Shown piece by piece: positions 17,049 through 25,344 of a stretch of DNA of 33,500 bases. Source of the stretch: Flavihumibacter sp. CACIAM 22H1 (lineage in GTDB: Bacteria > Bacteroidota > Bacteroidia > Chitinophagales > Chitinophagaceae); the NCBI RefSeq assembly GCF_001601815.1, contig NZ_LUKG01000018.1:28711-62210 (forward strand). The letters are read 5' to 3'. The notes below the pieces were generated by a model, which was given only the letters and a program-made list of their open reading frames with translations, had not been told where the DNA came from and made no database searches. The position numbers were made by a program, and so were the translations under genes. The number at the start of each line of letters is the position of its first letter. Position 1 is the stretch's first letter.

Positions 17049-18504
17049 GTTTGATGAGTTTTTGTGGGTTGAAAAAATGATTCAGCGGTCCATTGCCTTT
17101 ACCGGTTTGTACATCCATGCCCGCTTCAATAGCATGGAAAACATATTGCTGCCCCAATTCCACTGCTTCGGTAAGCGCTTTACCCTGCGCTATATAGGAT
17201 GCAATCGCAGAAGAAAGTGTACAGCCCGAACCGTGGGTATTATTTGTATTAAATTTTTCCGATTCAAACCGATGAAAAACACCCGCGTTATCCAGGAAAA
17301 AAGAAACCAGCTGCGCCGAGCTCAAATGTCCACCTTTCAGTAATACGGTTTTACATCCCATATCCTGGATACGTTGCGCAGCAGTTTGCATTTGTTCCGG
17401 CGTCTTTACTTCCATGCCAGCAAGGATAGCAGCCTCATCCATATTTGGTGTTACTACCGTTGACAGCGGAAATAATTGTTCTATAATTGCCCGGATCGTT
17501 TTTTCCTCGATGAGCCGATGCCCACTGGTAGCCACCATTACCGGATCAAATACAATTGGTCGGTTTGTATACTTCGCCAACGTATGGGCAATGGCATTAA
17601 CCAGTTCAGGCGTATGCACCATACCGATCTTTACTGCATCGGGCGGTATATCCTCAAAAATGGCTTGCAGTTGGTCCGGGATAGCTTCTACCGGGATGGG
17701 ATAAATGCTGCGCACCCCCATTGTATTCTGAACAGGAAGGGCAGTAAGTACCGAGCTGGCATAGCAACCCAATGCGGAAATGGTTTTGATATCGGCTTGA
17801 ATGCCTGCACCCCCGCTGCCATCAAACCCGGCAATGGTCAATACCGATGGATATCTATAACGCTTCATAATAAAATCGTTTTTTTTTAGGGCTTCCGCCG
17901 CCTTTCCGGGATGCGATGCTGCACAAATGGCCGAAACTACCGCTATACAGTCTGCACCGGCCAGAAGAACAGATGGAATATTGTGGAGCTGCATATTCCC
18001 AATAGCAACCAATGGCTTGTCGGTTTGTTGGCGGATATGACGGATACCTTCCAAGCCCCATTCAGTAACAGTATCTGTTTTTGTGGCCGTATTGAAAACC
18101 GGACTTAATCCCAGGTAATCGGCCGCATGGCTTTGTTGGTTATCCAGCTGTTCCAGGTATTCAATGGAATAACCGATGAGTTTATTAGCTTCTTTCCATT
18201 GGGTACGGATCTGCAAAGGAGCAAGATCATTGTTACCCACATGAATACCTGCAGCATTTATTGCCTGCGCTACCGGTAGCAGGTCGTTGATGATCAACGG
18301 AACCTGGTAGCGATCGGTTATTTCTTTTAAGCGTTTTGCTTTTTCAATAAAGGCAGGCAGGGTGCTATGCTTTTCTCTTAACTGAACCAGGTCTACACCG
18401 CCTTTGATCGCTTCTTCTGCCACATAAAGAAAACTATGTTCTTTACAGTCCGCCTCGGATATAACCAGGTATAATGCATACGGAAAATTCGGATGCAGCC
18501 TCAT
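17032..18504 (-). CDS. thiED: Fused thiamine phosphate synthase and HMP-phosphate kinase (ThiE-ThiD)
   Basis: Two enzymes in one chain of 490 residues. Residues 1-about 205 are ThiE: QLREK (phosphate and pyrimidine site), PLIINDLLPVAQAINAAGIHVG, the LGLSPVFNTATKTD loop, and AIGNMQL. From Met213, ThiD begins: VLTIAGFDGSGGAGIQAD, NTMGVRSIYP, VVTPNMDEAAILAG, LLKGGH and the anion-hole THGSGCTLSSAIASY. ThiD phosphorylates hydroxymethylpyrimidine twice and ThiE joins HMP-diphosphate with thiazole phosphate to give thiamine phosphate. Both active sites look complete. The order ThiE then ThiD is the reverse of some other known fusions. It overlaps thiM by four bases and is followed by tenA, all under the TPP riboswitch. 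Confidence 0.94.
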   Translation of the reverse strand: MRLHPNFPYALYLVISEADCKEHSFLYVAEEAIKGGVDLVQLREKHSTLPAFIEKAKRLKEITDRYQVPLIINDLLPVAQAINAAGIHVGNNDLAPLQIRTQWKEANKLIGYSIEYLEQLDNQQSHAADYLGLSPVFNTATKTDTVTEWGLEGIRHIRQQTDKPLVAIGNMQLHNIPSVLLAGADCIAVVSAICAASHPGKAAEALKKNDFIMKRYRYPSVLTIAGFDGSGGAGIQADIKTISALGCYASSVLTALPVQNTMGVRSIYPIPVEAIPDQLQAIFEDIPPDAVKIGMVHTPELVNAIAHTLAKYTNRPIVFDPVMVATSGHRLIEEKTIRAIIEQLFPLSTVVTPNMDEAAILAGMEVKTPEQMQTAAQRIQDMGCKTVLLKGGHLSSAQLVSFFLDNAGVFHRFESEKFNTNNTHGSGCTLSSAIASYIAQGKALTEAVELGQQYVFHAIEAGMDVQTGKGNGPLNHFFNPQKLIKLELVG

Positions 18505-19298
18505 AGCAAGCTAATATTTAATTGCTGCAGGAATATTTCTTCCTGCATATTGTAAAGCTGATCCAGAATTTTCACCTGCAAGCTACCCGGTCCGTCGGCT
18601 TCTTTTTGTGCCAGCTCCCCGGCAATTCCGAGCAGGCTCATTGCGGCAGAAGTAGCTTCTGTTTTATTTTCCACTACACCAATAAAGGCGCCGATCAGTG
18701 CAGAAGCCGTGCATCCCAGCCCGGTAACTTTTGTCATGAGCGGATGCCCGTTATGAATATGTATACCAAATTCCTGGTCGACTATAATATCGGTTGCGCC
18801 CGATATACAGATAACGGCTCCCTGTTGCTCCAGCAGGGAAATAGCGGCGGTAACCGCATCCAGGCTGGCAGCGGTACTATCCACCCCTTTCGTTTTGGCG
18901 CCATTAAATTTTGCCAGGGCCATGATCTCCGACGCATTACCCCTGATTACGGTGGGTTTGAACGCCATCAACCGTTGCAGTACTTCGTCGCGGTAAGAAG
19001 TAGCACCTGCCCCAACCGGATCAAGCACCCAGGGCTTTCCCAGTTGCTGGGCAGTTTCTGCTGCCAGCAGCATAGCATCCACCCAGTACTCATCCAAGGT
19101 TCCGATATTAATCACGAGGGCATGCGAAAGAGCCACCATTTGCTTCACTTCTGCATGGGCATGCGACATAATCGGCGATGCACCAGCAGCCAGCAATGCA
19201 TTAGCGGTGGAGTTCATTACCACATAATTAGTGATATTGTGTACCAGGGGAGATTGACGCCGAACGGTTTCGATGTGTTTCCAGAGCATTTTTTCCAT
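18501..19298 (-). CDS. thiM: Hydroxyethylthiazole kinase
   Basis: Kinase of 265 residues. The N-terminal block LVHNITNYVVMNSTANALLAAGASPIMSHA is diagnostic for ThiM, followed by WVLDPVGAGATSYR and RGNASEIMALA, and the glycine-rich anion hole VTGLGCTASALIGAF. It phosphorylates the thiazole alcohol in thiamine salvage. This is the first gene of the operon; the TPP riboswitch lies immediately before it, separated by about 76 bases that would hold the expression platform. The next start (ThiE-ThiD) lies in its stop codon (ATGA overlap). Confidence 0.95.
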   Translation of the reverse strand: MEKMLWKHIETVRRQSPLVHNITNYVVMNSTANALLAAGASPIMSHAHAEVKQMVALSHALVINIGTLDEYWVDAMLLAAETAQQLGKPWVLDPVGAGATSYRDEVLQRLMAFKPTVIRGNASEIMALAKFNGAKTKGVDSTAASLDAVTAAISLLEQQGAVICISGATDIIVDQEFGIHIHNGHPLMTKVTGLGCTASALIGAFIGVVENKTEATSAAMSLLGIAGELAQKEADGPGSLQVKILDQLYNMQEEIFLQQLNISLL

Positions 19299-19374
19299 AA
19301 CGATAGATTTACGGTTACTTGCTCCAGGGAAAACTCTGGCAAAAAAAAGAAGTGCCTATTCGACGTATTACTAC

Positions 19375-19456
19375 TTTTCCCTACGACGGTCTCAACCATA
19401 TCAGGTTCAAAGGGACTCTCTCAATTCTTTTCAGAATACCCCTAAAGCGGGGTAAA
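19375..19456 (-). ncRNA. TPP riboswitch (THI element)
   Basis: Read on the minus strand, the core shows TAGGGGTATTCT, a short P3 helix (ATTCT/AGAAT), TTGAGAGAG in place of the usual CTGAGA, then CCCTTTGAACCTGAT and CGTAGGGAA. These are the conserved bases of the thiamine pyrophosphate aptamer. The P4/P5 arm (ATGGT-TGAG-ACCGT) deviates in sequence but still pairs. The element lies before thiM, and binding of TPP would be expected to turn off the thi operon. It begins only 16 bases beyond the end of the DUF4097 gene, so its promoter may lie inside that gene. Confidence 0.93.
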
Positions 19457-19471
19457 GATAGGGTAAAAGGC

Positions 19472-20506
19472 CTATTCAAAAAGAAGCGATACCTGGCCGC
19501 CGCTGGACCTAACTTTTACCGGCACGCCCCCACCGTTCATTTTTCCATCCAACCCACCAGAATTTGATTTACCGGAAAAATTCACGAGCTCTTTTGTTTG
19601 CAGGTTATTGGCTGCAACATCCAGGTCCATGCCTTTATCCTTGGGTAATTGCAGGGTTATACTACCCCCTGAATTCCGCACTTTTACATAGTTCCCTATT
19701 TTAAGGAAAGCAACCTGAATACTACCGCCGCTGGTAGCTGTTTCCAGGTCGCAGGATAACTTATTCAGCCGTATACTTCCGCCAGAAGTAGTGGCATGCA
19801 GTGCACCGGTAATTGTTTCGCCGTTGATGCTACCTCCACTTGTTACCGCATTAATATTGCCATTAAGGTCGTTTAAATGCAGGGTGCCTGCAGAGGTATG
19901 CAAGCGGATGGTTCCGGTACAGTTTTTTGCTGTAATACCGCCACCACTGGTCACCAGGTCAATCGATTCAGAAGAATTTTCAACCCTTATACTTCCGCCC
20001 GAAGTGCGGCCTTTGATCTTACCATGTACATCGTTTAATTGCAGACTACCTCCACTGGTAACAAAATCCTGGTTACCGGATATGCCGTTCAGTTGAATGC
20101 TGCCACCACTGGTTGACAGCTCCGTGGAAACTTCTTTTGGCACAAATGCAGCGAAAGAAATACTGAGCGATCTTTTCCAGTTGGTATTTTTTACACCTGG
20201 TTTTAGTTTTGCGAGGGCAGTCAGTTGATGTCCCTGCACCTCAATCACCAGGTCATAGAGTTCACGAAGACGTTCCTCGATAGCTGCCTTAGAAACTGTA
20301 CTGCCCTCGTCATTGCCCTGGATATAGACCTCCAACCGGGCTTCGGACGGGTCTACCGCCATAACTTTCAAACTACCACCGGAGGTTTGCAGTTGAATAT
20401 TATGGATTTTTTCCTTTTGCAGGGATCTTATTTGATAAGGGGTTTTGCTATCCTGGGCCTGTAAACCCAGGCCGCTAACCAATAATAAGAGGACTACAAT
20501 TCTCAT
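19472..20506 (-). CDS. DUF4097-type secreted beta-helix protein with SGG repeats
   Basis: Protein of 344 residues with a signal peptide (MRIVVLLLLVSGLGLQAQ). From about residue 40 it repeats a unit of roughly 19-22 residues built on TSGGS(I/L)xL: at least ten copies including TSGGSLKV, STSGGSIQL, TSGGSLQL, TSGGSIRV, TSGGGITA, TSGGSING, TSGGSIQV and NSGGSITL. Such repeats make a right-handed beta-helix, as in the DUF4097 putative adhesin family. Start chosen at the ATG at 20506, not the TTG at 20512, since the signal peptide begins there. Function unknown; a cell-envelope or surface role is inferred from the export signal. Confidence 0.87.
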   Translation of the reverse strand: MRIVVLLLLVSGLGLQAQDSKTPYQIRSLQKEKIHNIQLQTSGGSLKVMAVDPSEARLEVYIQGNDEGSTVSKAAIEERLRELYDLVIEVQGHQLTALAKLKPGVKNTNWKRSLSISFAAFVPKEVSTELSTSGGSIQLNGISGNQDFVTSGGSLQLNDVHGKIKGRTSGGSIRVENSSESIDLVTSGGGITAKNCTGTIRLHTSAGTLHLNDLNGNINAVTSGGSINGETITGALHATTSGGSIRLNKLSCDLETATSGGSIQVAFLKIGNYVKVRNSGGSITLQLPKDKGMDLDVAANNLQTKELVNFSGKSNSGGLDGKMNGGGVPVKVRSSGGQVSLLFE

Positions 20507-20628
20507 ATACAAGGGGTTTTGTTAAGAAATAACAACAAATACCTGTGCCATTTTTTCAATCCCTTGAATTTCAATCAGTCAAATTCTGGCCAGTGGGCAC
20601 AACCGTCCGCTTATGATACATATACTGT

Positions 20629-21036
20629 TCATATTGGTACGGGAGCAACACCAGGAATGGTTTCTACCAATATCTTATTCGCTGCACTGTCGTAATAGGT
20701 GCAGGTCATTTCTTCCATGCAGATTTCCCATTTTTCAATGCCACAGGTTGCACACATTTTGATAAAGACCAGGAAATCCGTTTTACCCTGCTGATGTGCT
20801 AGCAAACCTGCTTTCAATGCTTCGCCGTTAGCCCGGTCAGCAATTGCCAGGGGCTCATACTTTGCAGGAAGTTTTGCTGTAGAATCATCAGCGCCGTAGT
20901 AGTTGATCCGTCCATCTGCTACATAAGCCACATAATGGGTAACGCCTAAGGCTTTAATTTCCCGGATATAAGCCGGAAAATCCGCGCCTGATTTCACTTT
21001 GCTGTGCGCTGCTTTGATTTGCTCTGTTGTAAACAT
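20629..21036 (-). CDS. DUF1398 family protein
   Basis: Small soluble protein of 135 residues. The N-terminus MFTTEQIKAAHSKVKSGADF followed by YIREIKALGVTHYVAYVADG and the later block KTDFLVFIKMCATCGIEKWE match the DUF1398 family (YbcV-like), which is widespread and uncharacterised. The two Cys residues in MCATCGIEKWEICMEEM are noteworthy but not arranged as a clear metal site. It lies 160 bases downstream of the AraC-type regulator on the same strand, so it may belong to the same transcript. Confidence 0.82.
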   Translation of the reverse strand: MFTTEQIKAAHSKVKSGADFPAYIREIKALGVTHYVAYVADGRINYYGADDSTAKLPAKYEPLAIADRANGEALKAGLLAHQQGKTDFLVFIKMCATCGIEKWEICMEEMTCTYYDSAANKILVETIPGVAPVPI

Positions 21037-21196
21037 TCTTTCTTTTTTAACCAGGTGATTAATGGGTTGATGTACGAGTAATTGCCGGCGACTAGCTGTT
21101 CACAACAGCGCCCAATGGCATTGATTGTCTGCCTTATTACCGGTAGACTGCAAAGATGCCTGCAGGAAAAATGCTGAACTTGTAAAAAATCGTTTT

Positions 21197-21961
21197 TTAG
21201 AGGAAGCGTTTGAATTGCTCGGGGGTGTCGCCGGTAAATTGCTTAAATTCCTTGCTAAAATGCGCCTGGTCAAAGAAGTTATTTTCGTAACAAATATCGA
21301 TAAGCGATTTTGATTGGTTTAGATCACCAAGTACAGCATTGAACCGGACAATAGAGGCAAATTTTTTAGGGGTGGTGCCTACTATTTTTCGAAAGCGTTT
21401 CTCAAATGGACTTTGACTGATAAACAGCTTTTCATTCAATTCCTTAATACGAATGGTTCCCTTGGTTTGATAGATAAGTTTTACCGCTTCTGCAATCAGC
21501 TTATCTGTTTCTTTATCTTTTAGCTGCGCTAATAGAAACTGTTCAACAATTTCTACCCGCTGCCTGTCTGTAACAGCAAGGCCCAGTTTTTCTTCTACTG
21601 TACGGATGCTTGTTTTATCAAAAACATCCTCCAGCGACAGGCTCAGATTAAATAGTTCATGGGCAGGGTGGGCAGCAAAATGTGTAAACCCGGTTTCGGT
21701 AAAATATACCAGGATCGTTCCTATGCCAGCCGAATTCCTGAAAATTTTATAGCTATCCGTAAGCCCGGTAATGCCGGCAGCATTCAATTGAACAATTGAA
21801 TCGCCCTTTATAACTGAGAGTTGTCCTTTATACTGGAAACCGATCACCAAACCTGGGGGCGGAAGAACTTTGTATTCATGTACATATTCATTTTCCGACA
21901 CTACAAATTGTTTAATGTAGGGCTGTAATGTTTTTGTCGGTATGAATTTATCAAATCTCAT
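21197..21961 (-). CDS. AraC-family transcriptional regulator
   Basis: Regulator of 254 residues. The N-terminal two-thirds has a jelly-roll-like sensing part (LPPPGLVIGFQYKGQLSV) of the kind seen in DUF6597-type AraC proteins of Bacteroidota. The C-terminal AraC DNA-binding domain has both helix-turn-helix units: IRIKELNEKLFISQSPFEKR and SLIDICYENNFFDQAHFSKE, ending in GDTPEQFKRF. I place the start at 21961 (MRFDKFIPTKTLQPYIKQF), since residues encoded further up do not look conserved. Targets are unknown; neighbours on either side are DUF1398 and the divergent secreted set from 22272. Confidence 0.88.
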   Translation of the reverse strand: MRFDKFIPTKTLQPYIKQFVVSENEYVHEYKVLPPPGLVIGFQYKGQLSVIKGDSIVQLNAAGITGLTDSYKIFRNSAGIGTILVYFTETGFTHFAAHPAHELFNLSLSLEDVFDKTSIRTVEEKLGLAVTDRQRVEIVEQFLLAQLKDKETDKLIAEAVKLIYQTKGTIRIKELNEKLFISQSPFEKRFRKIVGTTPKKFASIVRFNAVLGDLNQSKSLIDICYENNFFDQAHFSKEFKQFTGDTPEQFKRFL

Positions 21962-22197
21962 TTTTACATAAAAGATCATAACCTGTCCTGCGGAAGCCTT
22001 CCAAAGACCAGCAGCGCAAATATACGCATAGTCGTCTACGCCGCCATTTGAACAAATCATCCAGGCTAAAAAACTGCATATGCGGGCAAGGCTGACACCC
22101 AGGCAACCGCTTGTAGGGCATGTTATTCTCTTGAATATCTAGGCTTAGAGAGATTGATGAAAAATCCCTTATTGGTCGTAAAAGAACGGGAAAAACA

Positions 22198-22216
22198 CCC
22201 TTTTATTCAAAAAGGG
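22198..22216. repeat. Short perfect inverted repeat upstream of the secreted gene set
   Basis: CCCTTTT-ATTCA-AAAAGGG, a 7-bp stem with a 5-base loop, located in the 310 bases between the AraC gene and the divergent secreted protein gene. It is followed by TTTACTTTG, which resembles a Bacteroidota -7 element, so an operator or leader hairpin is more likely than a terminator (no T-run follows). Role inferred. Confidence 0.3.
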
Positions 22217-22271
22217 AATGAATTTACTTTGTTTACCCCTGTCTATAATTGCTGATCCTAAACAATTACTT

Positions 22272-24665
22272 ATGAATTTTCTTCCGTTGCTACTGGGAGC
22301 ATCATTGCTATTGGTGCTTTCCACCGGGTATGGTCAGGACAAAACCATTATCAACAAATCCGGGAAGGTGACGATGCTCTCCTTCAAGGATGATCAGATC
22401 AATGCTATTGACATCAGCGCACTTAAAAACCACAATGCCGATCTTAAAAAGCATCACCGGGATGCAACAGCAAAGCTGATCAAAGCCACCCTTGCCAACC
22501 TGAAAAATCAACGCAATAACCTGCGAATTTTCTATGAATGGATATGGGGAAACGCAGAAGTTGACAACCTGGAGAAAGACCTCAAAGCCCTGGAAGGGTA
22601 CCTGGCTAACAAAGATGTATCCGTCCTTACCCTCCATGAGCTAACCACCCTTAAAACATTGATAGACAAACATCTTTTCAATGGTGAATCATTTGAAAAC
22701 CTTACTAAGTCTGCGCAGAACCTACAGCTATGGAAAACAGACCTGTTCAAGACTTTCCTGATCGAATACTATAACAACTGCTATACAAATGCAACGGATG
22801 CAATTAAAGACTATGGGCTGGATGACCTGTTGAGGGATTCACGTTACCTCGATGAGCAATATGAAGCATCTTCCAAAGTACTGGCAGAAATGCGAAATGG
22901 TCCGGAGCAGGTGAGCGCAGCAACCCTCCAGAATCTGCAGAATTTTCATAGCAGGCTCGATGGCGGTCGCCTTACTGCTATCAAAAATGACTTGTTGAAA
23001 GAAAAATGGTTCAAGCAGTGGATATGGATAAATGGCGGATCGCTGAGACTCAATCCGCTCAAATTCTCCACCAACGAATACCTCGGTAAATTTTCCAGTG
23101 TTGACAAACTAAAGTCAGGTATCTATGAGCAATACCTGGACTCCCTGGCTGCTCGTTATATCCGATACGACAGCACCGAACGAATAGAATCCTTCCGAAA
23201 AATACTCGCAGAAAAAGGTACCGGTAATAACAAATATACCCTGAGCAACAGGGCCGATGCAGACAAGAACAATCAAAATGAAATGCAGGCCCTGCTGATG
23301 ACCAGCAGTCTTGTAAACGATATCTTCATCCCTGAATCCAAAAGTTGCGCCAGCAAAACGGGCACTGAAAGAACGAAATGCGTAAAAGACCATCCGGTTG
23401 AATTTCAGAATTTCAGTTTTTCGGAAAAGGATATATTCCAGGCAAGTGCAGAAACGAAGAATTACACCACTCGACCTGTGCGCGCCGGAACAGAAAAAAT
23501 ATTGGTGGTTCACAATATCCCGGCAGCGTATATGCTGGAAATTCAGGAAAAAACAACCACCATCAACGACAGGTCGGATGTACAGACAGGCATCGACAGC
23601 TTAATCAGCTTTGCCACCCAGTTGTCTGCACTGGCTGTTAGCTTCTCTCCTTACGGGGCTTACCTGACGCCAAAGCAATTGATTTCAACCAGGAGCATTT
23701 CTATGGCTGCATTGCAAGCTGAACACCAGCAAAAATCGCTTTCTGTTTCCCCGGCAGAAAGAACCCTAAAACCTCCCGTTAGTGAATACCTGCAAATTAT
23801 TTTAGAGAAAAACGGAAGATTCGATCAAACTGTCTTTCAAGAGGCATTGACCAAAATGCCCAGTGATTTTGACCCGGATGCAGAATACATGGATCTTCCT
23901 GCCCAAAGGAATGAGGCAGCGATCTTCCTTACTTTCTATGAAGCGGCCTTCACTCAGGCATTGAAAGCAGCCGTAGATAACGTTCAGAAAGACAGCCTCT
24001 ATCTCAGCCACCTTTCCGCTGCTTTCAGTGAATCAACCCTCCCTCCTTCTGAGCTGGAACCAATAAAGAATACCAAAGCAATTTTTTACTCAAAGATCCT
24101 CCATACCAAACCCAGTGATGAACCGGTAAAGCATGAAATATCCATAATTGGGAAAAACGAAAAGGATGCGAAAGATTCAGTGATCGTAAGCAGCTTCAAA
24201 TTTAAGACCGGAAAGACCTACCGGTTCCAGCTGAGCGCCGGTATTGCGTATACGTTCTCTAATTTCAGTCAGACCAGTGCACAAGAAAAAGACGGAGAGA
24301 TCCTGATCACCAATACTGCCCAGCAATACCGCTTCTTGGTTGGTGTGCATGTGCACTGGGGTAAGGGCTTGTTCGTGCAGGATAACCGACTCTTTGGAAA
24401 TTTCTGGGAACGTTCTGCCGCCTTTATTGGCGTAGGTATTCCCAAGCCACTGGAAAATGTATACCTCGGGTACAGCTACGATTTTTTCCCGGGTCTCAAA
24501 ACTACTTTGGGCACACAATTCATCCGCAACAACAAATATTTTATCCAAAATAACCAGATCCTGGATGAGCGGATCCGCTACCAACTCACTGGCCCGTTTC
24601 TGGCTATACAAATTGACCCAACCGGATTACTGAATGCGCTTACGCTGCTTTTTAAAAAAGTTTGA
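22272..24665 (+). CDS. Secreted protein with C-terminal outer-membrane barrel-like region
   Basis: Protein of 797 residues that I do not recognise. It begins with a clear signal peptide (MNFLPLLLGASLLLVLSTGYGQ). An in-frame ATG at 22218 exists, but its codons overlap the promoter-like TTTACTTTG, and the signal peptide argues for 22272. The middle is helical and charged, with a Cys pair in SKSCAS...TKCVKD. From about residue 645 the pattern becomes alternating strands with aromatic ends (FRFQLSAGIAYTFSNF-like, YRFLVGVHVHWGKGLF, VYLGYSYDFFPGLKTTLG, LTGPFLAIQ), as in an outer membrane barrel or barrel-like domain. It overlaps the lipoprotein gene region closely, so the three genes to 26664 form one operon. 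Confidence 0.7.
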   Translation: MNFLPLLLGASLLLVLSTGYGQDKTIINKSGKVTMLSFKDDQINAIDISALKNHNADLKKHHRDATAKLIKATLANLKNQRNNLRIFYEWIWGNAEVDNLEKDLKALEGYLANKDVSVLTLHELTTLKTLIDKHLFNGESFENLTKSAQNLQLWKTDLFKTFLIEYYNNCYTNATDAIKDYGLDDLLRDSRYLDEQYEASSKVLAEMRNGPEQVSAATLQNLQNFHSRLDGGRLTAIKNDLLKEKWFKQWIWINGGSLRLNPLKFSTNEYLGKFSSVDKLKSGIYEQYLDSLAARYIRYDSTERIESFRKILAEKGTGNNKYTLSNRADADKNNQNEMQALLMTSSLVNDIFIPESKSCASKTGTERTKCVKDHPVEFQNFSFSEKDIFQASAETKNYTTRPVRAGTEKILVVHNIPAAYMLEIQEKTTTINDRSDVQTGIDSLISFATQLSALAVSFSPYGAYLTPKQLISTRSISMAALQAEHQQKSLSVSPAERTLKPPVSEYLQIILEKNGRFDQTVFQEALTKMPSDFDPDAEYMDLPAQRNEAAIFLTFYEAAFTQALKAAVDNVQKDSLYLSHLSAAFSESTLPPSELEPIKNTKAIFYSKILHTKPSDEPVKHEISIIGKNEKDAKDSVIVSSFKFKTGKTYRFQLSAGIAYTFSNFSQTSAQEKDGEILITNTAQQYRFLVGVHVHWGKGLFVQDNRLFGNFWERSAAFIGVGIPKPLENVYLGYSYDFFPGLKTTLGTQFIRNNKYFIQNNQILDERIRYQLTGPFLAIQIDPTGLLNALTLLFKKV

Positions 24666-24667
24666 TC

Positions 24668-25342
24668 ATGAAACAATTTACCACCCTACTACTCAGCCTT
24701 CTTGCCTTTGCCTGTAATAAAAGCGCTGAAAAAGACCGGCTATATCTCAGAGGCCGGCTCTTTCTCCTGGATACTGTTACCAATTCCATAAGATACCAGC
24801 CCCTTGCTTCCAAAAAAATAACGCTCACCAATCTGTCTAGCGATAGCCTGAACTACCTCTATTTCACCAGCACTGATGAAGAGGGGTATTTCATATTCAA
24901 CCTGCTGGCAGATAACAAAGACGATGTTTTTTACCTGCGGTACGAAGACAGTATATCCGGATACCGCTATCTCGGCAAAGCAACAAGTAAACACGGAAAC
25001 GATTCCATCAGGATGGTGGCAACGCTCGACACCTCCAACCTCAATGGATTTATCATGCTGGTGAAAGACTCTCTCAACCCGGCGGGTAATATCCCAACTG
25101 CCACTGTGGCCATCTACAACAGCCGCCTGCTGGCTGAGCTCAACGATCCTGTCGGCGCTGTAGAGACGATAACAGCAGACAATACCGGCAAAGCCATCCG
25201 ATTCAAACTCCCCGCCGGAAATTACTTTCTGAATGCACAGAAACAAGTGGGCGCCATGGTGCTTCACCGGATCGCCAAACCGGTTACCCTCAGTGCAGGA
25301 GTGATTATAAGGGATACTATCCAGGTTAGAAAAAAACAATGA
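24668..25342 (+). CDS. Small lipoprotein with beta-sandwich character
   Basis: Protein of 224 residues with a lipoprotein signal MKQFTTLLLSLLAFAC: the lipobox is LAFAC with lipidated Cys16, followed by Asn-Lys. The body has repeated strand-rich units ending in phrases like TDEEGYFIFNLLADN and IRFKLPAGNYFLNAQ, resembling carboxypeptidase-regulatory-like folds common in Bacteroidota surface proteins. Start chosen at 24668; the TTG at 24662 overlaps the previous stop. It sits between the barrel-like protein and the metalloprotease, with a four-base-scale spacing on both sides. Function unknown; a surface anchor or partner is inferred. Confidence 0.68.
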   Translation: MKQFTTLLLSLLAFACNKSAEKDRLYLRGRLFLLDTVTNSIRYQPLASKKITLTNLSSDSLNYLYFTSTDEEGYFIFNLLADNKDDVFYLRYEDSISGYRYLGKATSKHGNDSIRMVATLDTSNLNGFIMLVKDSLNPAGNIPTATVAIYNSRLLAELNDPVGAVETITADNTGKAIRFKLPAGNYFLNAQKQVGAMVLHRIAKPVTLSAGVIIRDTIQVRKKQ

Positions 25343-25344
25343 TT

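Noticed and set aside
18522-19445. A 307-codon plus-strand open frame opposite thiM and the TPP riboswitch
   Set aside because: It is antisense to a clear ThiM and a conserved RNA element, its product is rich in Cys, His and Gly without any pattern, and it has no promoter or paralogue.
22218-22271. Earlier ATG as start of the secreted 797-residue protein
   Set aside because: The codons run through a promoter-like TTTACTTTG and would place 18 residues before a complete signal peptide.
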